From a candidate division Zixibacteria bacterium DG_27 (GTDB lineage: Bacteria; Zixibacteria; MSB-5A5; DG-27): a stretch of DNA of 20,130 bases. The position numbers were made by a program, and so were the translations under genes. Where the stretch lies: assembly GCA_001302725.1 (NCBI GenBank), contig LIZU01000003.1, positions 1 through 20,130 on the forward strand, in the 5' to 3' direction. Shown here one piece after another: positions 14,868-20,130 of this stretch (position 1 is the first letter of the stretch; each line of letters starts with the position of its first letter). Under the pieces are notes generated by a model that was given only the letters and a program-made list of their open reading frames with translations, was not told the DNA's origin and searched no databases.

Positions 14868-16205
14868 TTACACTACTACCTTACCATCCACATGCTCGGG
14901 GACATTTACTTCAAATAGGGAGAGGATAGTTGGCATCAGATCCGCTACCCACAGGGAGTTACTCTTTATCTGCCGACTGCGTATATATAAGGAGGCATCA
15001 TCATATGTGTGCATACCCTCCAGCGATCCTTTGAGTGCCAACTGCTCCTGATTCAGATTTGCCTTCAGGTCGTAACCGTCCTGAGGGTCCGCAATAATAT
15101 CAGCAGCTTGCTCGAAATAGGGACCGCTGTAAATCTCCTCTCGTCTGTACACCTTGCGGATGATTTTGTCGCCCGTCTCAGGGTCAGTCATGGTGGGAAG
15201 CTTCTCTTTCAATTCATCACGCACCTTTTCGTATTCCGCACCGGGTTCGATAGAGCCGAACTGCTCTCGCCCTTTGAGATTGACAAAAAACCTCCCCGGT
15301 ATGAGGCTATACACCCTGGTCTCTGGACTCACGTCCTTTAGGTTGGACGGTTTCTCTTTGTTGAACTTCAAGTATCCTTCCTTTTCCAACCAGTAGTTAG
15401 TGAATACCTCTTTTTTAACAGAACAGAAACCGTGATCAGAGAGAACAATGAACTCGCTATTCTCGCCAACCTTCTTCTCCATGTCTCCGAGGAAGCTGTC
15501 GATCTTCTTGTAGAATGCCAAGAACTGAGGTCCGTATTTGGGATCGTCGGCTTCGTATTCCTCCCACAGGAAGTGGTTTATCCGGTCGGTGCACATGATG
15601 TGCAGTTGAAAGAAGTCCCACTTCTGGGATTCGAAAAGCCAGTACGCAGCCTCAATACGTTTGTCAATGGTGTAGTTGATATCCTCGAGGAACTTGTCTT
15701 TATCCTTTCTCCCGGCCCAGGCATCAACATCTATGCGATACCCGATAGAATCAAGCTTCTCGAACACCGACTGTGGATATACTGCCTTGCGCAAATCCGT
15801 AGCCAAGAAATCGCCTATGAGGACTCCGTTTACCTCCTTGGGCGGATATGTCACCGGCACGTTTATCACCACTACTCGGAGCTTGTTCTCGCTCAGGATT
15901 TGCCACAGGGTGGGGGCCTTCATGTTCATACTGGTCGGTATGAACATATCGAAGGGGTTCGGTTTCCTGTCGATGAAGCCGAAGATGTTATGCTTGGCCG
16001 GATTGCAGCCGGTCATATAGCTCGACCAGGCTACCGAGGATATACACGGCATCACCGAGTTCATCCGGCGGAAGTCGCCTTTCTCCAGGAGGGCTTTGAA
16101 GTTGGGCAGATCCCCGGCAGCGATATGTTTCTTTATGAATGTGTACGGCACCCCGTCGATGCCGACAACTACGACCTTCTTCTTCTTTTTCGAGAATAGG
16201 CCCAT
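14868..16205 (-). CDS. Alkaline phosphatase superfamily (type I phosphodiesterase, COG3379-like) hydrolase, Ser nucleophile
   Basis: 445-aa predicted two-metal phosphohydrolase or sulfohydrolase; substrate unknown. Motifs in order: VVGIDGVPY with Asp17, nucleophile region PCISSVAW (Ser56 where the paralogue at 17427-18815 has Thr), CTDRINHFLW with Asp207 and His211, LSDHG with Asp257/His258, and GMHTYDD with His399, the full metal-ligand set. The N-terminus is a lysine run (SKKKKK) with no signal peptide, so it is cytoplasmic. It shares domain order with the paralogue (GVPPAYPPK versus NVPVTYPPK; GREQFGSIEPGAEYEKVRDEL versus GREPHGIIPKEDYEKVRSEL), so the two arose by duplication. It lies 82 bases after cysC with GAAGGAA before the ATG. 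It ends at DGKVVV without the LGYL-type tail often found in relatives. Confidence 0.88.
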   Translation of the reverse strand: MGLFSKKKKKVVVVGIDGVPYTFIKKHIAAGDLPNFKALLEKGDFRRMNSVMPCISSVAWSSYMTGCNPAKHNIFGFIDRKPNPFDMFIPTSMNMKAPTLWQILSENKLRVVVINVPVTYPPKEVNGVLIGDFLATDLRKAVYPQSVFEKLDSIGYRIDVDAWAGRKDKDKFLEDINYTIDKRIEAAYWLFESQKWDFFQLHIMCTDRINHFLWEEYEADDPKYGPQFLAFYKKIDSFLGDMEKKVGENSEFIVLSDHGFCSVKKEVFTNYWLEKEGYLKFNKEKPSNLKDVSPETRVYSLIPGRFFVNLKGREQFGSIEPGAEYEKVRDELKEKLPTMTDPETGDKIIRKVYRREEIYSGPYFEQAADIIADPQDGYDLKANLNQEQLALKGSLEGMHTYDDASLYIRSRQIKSNSLWVADLMPTILSLFEVNVPEHVDGKVVV

Positions 16206-16287
16206 GGAATTTCCTTCAGTGCAATTGCAGATGTGATTGCGCGACGTGACCCTCCCATACTGAAATTGTCACACCGCCGATGTCATA

Positions 16288-16908
16288 TTAGAGATAACCC
16301 AGAGCCTCCAGGCGCTTGTCTATCTCCTTTTTCTCCTCTTCGGAGTATGGCTCATCGGCTTCACCCTTCTTCTTCAGACAACCTAACTCGTAGAGCTTGT
16401 CGATTACTTTCTGGGCTGATTCCTCCACAGTCTCCTTAGCTGTGTAGCAGACTACCTCGGGATTGTCGGGCGCTTCGTAAGGGTCGGAGACGCCGGTGAA
16501 ATTCTTGATCTCCCCGGCTATGGCCTTCTTGTAAAGTCCCTTGACGTCCCGTTTAACCAGAGTGTCCAGATCGCACTCGCAGTATACCTCCACCATAATT
16601 CCGCCGGCGGAGGTTATCATCTGCCGACAGTTATTGCGAATATCCTTATAGGGGGAGATTGCGGCGGTGATGACCGGCACCCCGTAATGGCTGAAGCGAG
16701 AGGCCAGCCAACCCAATCTCGAGATATGAGCATCTCTGTCCTCTTTGGAGAATCCCAGGCCCTTGGAGATGTGAGTCCGCACCACGTCTCCATCGAGGAC
16801 CTCGACTTCTCGACCCTGTTTGAGAATCTCCTTTTCAACAAACTTGGAAATGGCGGTCTTACCAGAACCTGAAAGCCCCGTGAACCATACTGTGAAACCT
16901 TTTCCCAC
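16288..16908 (-). CDS. cysC: Adenylyl-sulfate (APS) kinase with added C-terminal tail
   Basis: 206-aa cytoplasmic kinase that phosphorylates APS to PAPS with ATP. Visible: Walker A GLSGSGKT (11-18), DGDVVRTHISKGLGFSKEDR (39-58) for APS binding, the ISPY segment (84-87), KRDVKGLYKKA (119-129) and FTGVSDPYEAP (137-147), all standard for CysC. The kinase core ends near residue 178; a tail of about 28 residues follows (KKKGEADEPYSEEEKKEIDK then RLEALGYL). This ending resembles the C-termini of alkaline-phosphatase-superfamily proteins and is not part of ordinary CysC. The start is GTG at 16908 with AGGAGGA upstream. It sits between two hydrolases and downstream of sat, which supplies its substrate. 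Confidence 0.93.
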   Translation of the reverse strand: MGKGFTVWFTGLSGSGKTAISKFVEKEILKQGREVEVLDGDVVRTHISKGLGFSKEDRDAHISRLGWLASRFSHYGVPVITAAISPYKDIRNNCRQMITSAGGIMVEVYCECDLDTLVKRDVKGLYKKAIAGEIKNFTGVSDPYEAPDNPEVVCYTAKETVEESAQKVIDKLYELGCLKKKGEADEPYSEEEKKEIDKRLEALGYL

Positions 16909-16959
16909 GATTCACTCTCCTCCTATTCTCTAATTAACGTTTTCGCCGAAATATCACAG

Positions 16960-17002
16960 GCAAGGTTGTCTCAACCTTGCAACCGGGTTGAGACAACCCG
17001 GT
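16960..17002. repeat. Paired palindromic element, copy 3
   Basis: Two adjacent perfect hairpins fill the gap between the Mth938-domain gene and cysC. The first is GCAAGGTTG-TCT-CAACCTTGC (16960-16980); the second is ACCGGGTTG-AGA-CAACCCGGT (16982-17002), followed by CTAC. Their cores (GGTTGTCTCAACC and GGTTGAGACAACC) are exact reverse complements, and the outer differences are at paired positions. The whole can also fold as one long hairpin. It could attenuate or stabilise the transcript between the two genes; there is no T tract for termination. Confidence 0.75.
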
Positions 17003-17014
17003 CTACATCACGAA

Positions 17015-17356
17015 TTAACAGGTCAAATGCAGCCCGGCGGCAATCTTTTCTGTTTTCACCAACCTGTTGAACGTCCTAACGGCCTCGTCCGTCTTCTCGG
17101 GGATGAGCTTTATTCCCTCGGCTTGCAAACGTTCCACGGTCTCCGGCGGAATCTTGACTGCACCGTAAGCACCGGTGCCGATTATCAACGTTTCCAGTTT
17201 CTCTTCCAAGACCTCACTCAAATCCTCAACGCACACCTCGTGTCCACTCTTCCGCCACCAGTTACTCCTGACCCGGTCCGGGAAGACGATCACATCTTCG
17301 GTGTAGCTCTCACCGTCAATCACAATCTGTCCAAAGCTGTAGGAGTCGATTCTCAT
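17015..17356 (-). CDS. Mth938-domain (DUF498) protein
   Basis: 113-aa small globular protein of the Mth938/NDUFAF3-like family (PF04430). Matching features are the start MRIDSYSFGQIVIDG, DVIVFPDRVRSNWWRKSGH (residues 21-39), the LIIGTGAYGAVKIPPET core containing the GTG turn, and the ending AGLHLTC. In mitochondria the relative NDUFAF3 assists complex I assembly; bacterial and archaeal members have no agreed function. I start at ATG 17356; a TTG at 17371 and GTGs lie just upstream in frame, and no clear ribosome site is seen for any. The gene lies in the sulfate-activation run, with paired palindromes on both sides (16960-17002 and 17373-17423), so its mRNA segment may be controlled separately. 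Confidence 0.85.
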   Translation of the reverse strand: MRIDSYSFGQIVIDGESYTEDVIVFPDRVRSNWWRKSGHEVCVEDLSEVLEEKLETLIIGTGAYGAVKIPPETVERLQAEGIKLIPEKTDEAVRTFNRLVKTEKIAAGLHLTC

Positions 17357-17372
17357 CACGGTCACACACAAT

Positions 17373-17423
17373 GTAGCGGAAGCCTTTAGGCTTCCATTGT
17401 GGAGAGCTAAAGCTCTCCGCTAC
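17373..17423. repeat. Paired palindromic element, copy 2 (complete form)
   Basis: A 51-base element begins GTAGCGGA and ends TCCGCTAC, so the ends pair. It contains two inner palindromes, GGAAGCCT-TT-AGGCTTCC (17378-17395) and GGAGAGCT-AA-AGCTCTCC (17401-17418). Compared as reverse complements they differ at three positions of each arm, always in paired positions. The element lies four bases past the stop of the upstream hydrolase and 16 bases before the Mth938-domain start. Copy 1 shares the GTAGCGGA...TTTCCAT half. Confidence 0.8.
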
Positions 17424-17426
17424 CTA

Positions 17427-18815
17427 TCATTGAATGATCTTTCCCTTCATGTCCTTCGGTGGCTCGATTCCGAACAGGCTGAGGATTGTCGGCGCAACAT
17501 CCATCAAGTGGAGTCCTTCCAACTCACCTTTCGTGCCCTCACCTCTGGGGTCGTACTTGATGAAGATTCCGTGCTGGGCGTGATTGGCGTCGTCCGGCCC
17601 GGTGTCGTTCTCGAGAGTGTGAATAGTGCCGAAACCGACGGTGCCGACCGAGCGCCAAAAGAGGTCTCCAAAGAGAACGATGAGGTCCGGCGCAATATTG
17701 TTGACAGTCGAATAGATCTCCTCCGGACGATAGGCACGGGTGCCCATCACCTTTCCATGCATGTCGGTTAGAGCCTCTAACTTTTCCACCAGTTCAGAGC
17801 GAACCTTCTCGTAATCCTCCTTGGGGATGATCCCGTGCGGCTCGCGACCCTGCACGTTCATGAACAACCGTCCGTAATACCCTCCCGAGCCCCAGGCCTT
17901 GGTCTTGGACCAGTCGATGTTGTCGTGCTTGACCTGCATTCGACCTTCGGGTTTCTGCTTTAGAGTCAAGAAACCCTCCCGCATTAGCCATTCGTTGAAG
18001 CACAAACCTCCGTCCATTCTCTTGGCCCCGTGGTCGGAGACCACCAGGACAACGGTGTCGTCGCCGGCGATAGAGAGCAGATCCCCGATCATCTGGTCGA
18101 TTTTGATGTAAAAATCCTCTACTGCACTTTCATACTTGCTCCCGGGCTCGTAGAGGACATGCTGTTTATCGAAATACTTCCAGAAGCCGTGATGGATTCT
18201 ATCCACCCCCATCTCCACGAACATGCAGAAGTCCCAGTCCTTGTTCTGCATGAGATACTTCGTGACTCCGAAGCGGTTCTCCGCCAACTCATCGATATCC
18301 CTCAAGAGCTTCTCTTTGTCTTCAGTGCGGAAGTTCATCACATCGAAGATGTAACCGCCACAGTTAGTGACGATCTCACTTTTCAGCTCCTTGGGATAGG
18401 TATAATCGCTCTCCGGTCCCGGGGTTAGAAAGCAGGAGAGCAGATTCCCGTTGAGTGGTTTTGGGGGATAGGCCGGTGGCACCCCAACGACAATCGATTT
18501 CTTGCCCTGTTCCGAAAGAATATCCCAGGCGGTCTTCTCTTTGACCACGGTTGAGGTCGCAAAGAACATCTCATCGTAGGAATAGTTCTTTCGATTCCTG
18601 AAGCCGTAAAATCCCAAAGTACCCGGGTCCTTGGAGGTCACCATCGACATCCAGGCGGGGACGGTGATAGGGGGGATGGTGCTCTCCAACTCTCCGTAAG
18701 AGCCGCCATCGATCAGCTTTCCCAGGTTTGGGAGTTTGTCTTTCCACTGGTCGAAGACCAGCTGGGGAGTAGCGCAATCTAAGCCGATCACCAATACTTT
18801 TCTATCGTTTGACAT
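17427..18815 (-). CDS. Alkaline phosphatase superfamily (COG3379-like) hydrolase, Thr nucleophile
   Basis: 462-aa cytoplasmic two-metal hydrolase or phosphodiesterase; substrate unknown. Motifs in order: VLVIGLDCATPQLVFDQW with Asp13, nucleophile region IPPITVPAWMSMVT (Thr51), FYGFRNRKNYSYDE (69-82), GVDRIHHGFW with Asp205 and His209, VVSDHG with Asp261/His262, and NHAQHGIF with His415. The set is complete, so the enzyme should be active. The GLDCATP start and SKDPGTLGFYGFRNR are typical of the COG3379 group (predicted AP-superfamily phosphohydrolases). It lies 66 bases after sat with AGGAAG before its ATG, and is paralogous to the protein at 14868-16205. It ends at MKGKIIQ without an LGYL-type tail. 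No signal peptide is seen, so a role on an intracellular nucleotide, sulfo- or phospho-ester is most likely. Confidence 0.88.
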   Translation of the reverse strand: MSNDRKVLVIGLDCATPQLVFDQWKDKLPNLGKLIDGGSYGELESTIPPITVPAWMSMVTSKDPGTLGFYGFRNRKNYSYDEMFFATSTVVKEKTAWDILSEQGKKSIVVGVPPAYPPKPLNGNLLSCFLTPGPESDYTYPKELKSEIVTNCGGYIFDVMNFRTEDKEKLLRDIDELAENRFGVTKYLMQNKDWDFCMFVEMGVDRIHHGFWKYFDKQHVLYEPGSKYESAVEDFYIKIDQMIGDLLSIAGDDTVVLVVSDHGAKRMDGGLCFNEWLMREGFLTLKQKPEGRMQVKHDNIDWSKTKAWGSGGYYGRLFMNVQGREPHGIIPKEDYEKVRSELVEKLEALTDMHGKVMGTRAYRPEEIYSTVNNIAPDLIVLFGDLFWRSVGTVGFGTIHTLENDTGPDDANHAQHGIFIKYDPRGEGTKGELEGLHLMDVAPTILSLFGIEPPKDMKGKIIQ

Positions 18816-18881
18816 TCAATCTTCCTCGTCTCTCTGGATCCTACTCTTCAACGGTTCATTGATGGCGAAGTTCCTCGGCAA

Positions 18882-20045
18882 CTACTTCCACTTACCGGTC
18901 TTAACCGCATCCAGAAGGATTTGCGCCACCTCCGGTCTGGTGAACTCCGGGGGCGGACACTTTCCCTCTCGCAACATCTGTCGAACCATCGTCCCGGACA
19001 AGAACACGTGCTCGGATTTGTCGTGACAACAGGTCTTGGTGGAGGCCATGTTTCCGCATTTATTGCAGTAGAAAGCATGCTCAAAGAATATCGGTTGGAT
19101 CTCCAGCTCTCCGGGTTCAAACTCATCGAAAATGTAGTGGGCATCGTAGGTGCCGTAGTAGTTCCCTACACCGGCGTGATCCCGACCAACGATGAAATGG
19201 GTGCAGCCGAAATTCTTTCTCATGATGGAGTGGAATATTGCTTCCTTGGGGCCGGCATATCTCATGGAAGTGGGGAGGACCACCAGCTTGGCGCGATCCT
19301 TCGGATAGTAACCGTTCAGCAGGTCGATGTAGCACTGCATCCGCACATCTACAGGGATATCTTCCCCCCGGGTCTCGCCGACGATCGGATGTAACAATAA
19401 TCCATCCACCATCTCCATGGCACATTTCTGCAAATACTCGTGAGCGCGATGGACCGGATTCCTGGTCTGGAAAGCCACGACAGTTTTCCAGCCGAGTTCC
19501 TCGAACATCTGTCGAGTCTCGGCGGGGTCTTTGCGATACTCGTTGAATTCATCGTGCTTCATCCGATTCAGGAGCGTGATCGGTCCTCCCAGCAACACCT
19601 CCTTCATCCGAAAAGTTGCTGCCACCCCGGGGTGAGCTTCATCGGTGGTCTTGAAAACCTTCTGGGCGCGCTCCTTTTTATCATATCCGTATTTCTCCTT
19701 GACTTCCATGAGGGCACAGATTTCCCCCTCCTCGGACGCCAGGGCGGTTTTCCTGTCAACTTCGATTTTATCGGCATCCCCTCTACTGGCTGAGAGCGTA
19801 ATGGGGATCGAGAAGGGCAAGCCGCTCGACAACCTCATGCGGTCGATGACGGAGTGATAATCATCCTCGCCTATGAATCCCTCCAAGGGGGAAAAGCCTC
19901 CTATGGCGATCATCTCCAGATCGAAGCGGTCTCTTGCGGTAACAGGGATTTTTTGCAGATTCTCAGCTTCCTTGAGCAGTCTCTCACGATCGTCACCTTT
20001 GGCGACTCGGTCTATGAGTCTTCCACCGTGGGGTCTAATGGGCAT
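18882..20045 (-). CDS. sat: Sulfate adenylyltransferase (ATP sulfurylase)
   Basis: 387-aa cytoplasmic enzyme making APS and pyrophosphate from ATP and sulfate (reversible). Catalytic motifs are QTRNPVHRAHE (193-203, with the HxxH-like His199/His202), GRDHAGVG (287-294) and FLSGTMVRQML (348-358). Near the C-terminus CNKCGNMASTKTCCH (327-341) supplies the Cys/His zinc site of the homo-oligomeric Sat group; there is no C-terminal APS-kinase-like domain, so this is not the fungal fusion form. Length is as expected (about 380-400). AGGAG (20057-20053) before the ATG supports the start. The product APS is passed to the CysC encoded downstream on the same strand; no aprAB or reductase gene is in the window, so dissimilatory use is not indicated here. 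Confidence 0.95.
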   Translation of the reverse strand: MPIRPHGGRLIDRVAKGDDRERLLKEAENLQKIPVTARDRFDLEMIAIGGFSPLEGFIGEDDYHSVIDRMRLSSGLPFSIPITLSASRGDADKIEVDRKTALASEEGEICALMEVKEKYGYDKKERAQKVFKTTDEAHPGVAATFRMKEVLLGGPITLLNRMKHDEFNEYRKDPAETRQMFEELGWKTVVAFQTRNPVHRAHEYLQKCAMEMVDGLLLHPIVGETRGEDIPVDVRMQCYIDLLNGYYPKDRAKLVVLPTSMRYAGPKEAIFHSIMRKNFGCTHFIVGRDHAGVGNYYGTYDAHYIFDEFEPGELEIQPIFFEHAFYCNKCGNMASTKTCCHDKSEHVFLSGTMVRQMLREGKCPPPEFTRPEVAQILLDAVKTGKWK

Positions 20046-20060
20046 CCTATTTCTCCTAAG

Positions 20061-20076
20061 TTTCGCTAATTTCGCT
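20061..20076. other. Tandem TTTCGCT repeat upstream of sat
   Basis: TTTCGCT occurs at 20061-20067 and 20070-20076, a 9-base period, just upstream of the sat ribosome site (AGCGAAA twice on the coding strand). It may be a regulator site or chance. I see no convincing promoter in 20058-20130. Confidence 0.25.
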
Positions 20077-20130
20077 GACTTGTGTGGTTGTTCGCAATCA
20101 GCTATCGATTCACCAAGTTCAAACTCAAAT

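Noticed and set aside
15432..16199. 255-residue open frame on the + strand
   Set aside because: It is antisense to the COG3379-like hydrolase at 14868-16205 and has no recognisable motif or ribosome site.
16960..17423. CRISPR array
   Set aside because: The repeats are single palindrome pairs around a gene, with no regular spacers and no cas genes.
18882..20045. Sat as evidence for dissimilatory sulfate reduction
   Set aside because: No aprAB, dsr or qmo gene is in the window, and the partner is an APS kinase, which points to PAPS formation.

Overview
This is bacterial chromosomal DNA with about balanced base composition, dense genes on both strands and ordinary Shine-Dalgarno signals. The best lineage clue is a short primary-type sigma factor of 284 aa without region 1.1, the form typical of the FCB side of the bacterial tree (Bacteroidetes, Gemmatimonadetes, Zixibacteria-like candidate phyla). 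FabL, MauE/DoxX and several alkaline-phosphatase-superfamily proteins fit an uncultured FCB-like organism. This is inference: there is no rRNA, tRNA or ribosomal protein gene to fix the lineage. I saw no phage, transposase, CRISPR array or RNA gene.

Layout, left to right. (1) 1-1356: 3' part of a CopA-type copper ATPase. (2) 1578-4145, + strand: an AmrS/PflA-like radical SAM protein with an added Cys4 N-terminus, then a cytoplasmic sulfatase-fold hydrolase with Thr where sulfatases have the formylglycine Cys/Ser. (3) 4220-6025, - strand: a membrane-anchored rhodanese and a MauE/DoxX membrane protein, tightly coupled, then a KANL3/TEX30-like alpha/beta-hydrolase lipoprotein. This looks like an envelope thiol/redox and hydrolase group. 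(4) 6290-6892: flavodoxin-fold reductase. (5) 6985-7839, - strand: the sigma factor, with a terminator. (6) 7992-12146: an envelope-stress block of two divergent HtrA/Deg proteases with a shared upstream region holding two good sigma-70 promoters; the second is followed by a secreted protein of unknown function. (7) 12249-13259: K+ channel with an RCK domain. (8) 13306-13776: small basic coiled-coil/HARE-HTH nucleoid-like protein. (9) 14044-20045, - strand: fabL and a sulfate-activation cluster in the order sat, COG3379-like hydrolase, Mth938-domain protein, cysC, second COG3379-like hydrolase, fabL.

The most interesting part is (9). ATP sulfurylase plus APS kinase gives PAPS, the sulfate donor, yet no APS/PAPS reductase, sulfite reductase, transporter or recognisable sulfotransferase is in the window. 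Instead the two enzymes are interleaved with two paralogous alkaline-phosphatase-superfamily hydrolases. The APS kinase carries an acidic C-terminal tail ending in LEALGYL, which resembles the ends of sulfatase-like hydrolases, including the one at 2760-4145 (LRALGYLD). The two hydrolases in the cluster lack this tail. I infer a sulfation or sulfo-metabolite module with the kinase and hydrolases physically or functionally linked.

A second unexplained signal is a small family of paired palindromes in three intergenic gaps (1499-1561, 16960-17002, 17373-17423). Each has two hairpins that are near reverse complements of each other, and within each pair the differences occur at positions that keep base pairing.
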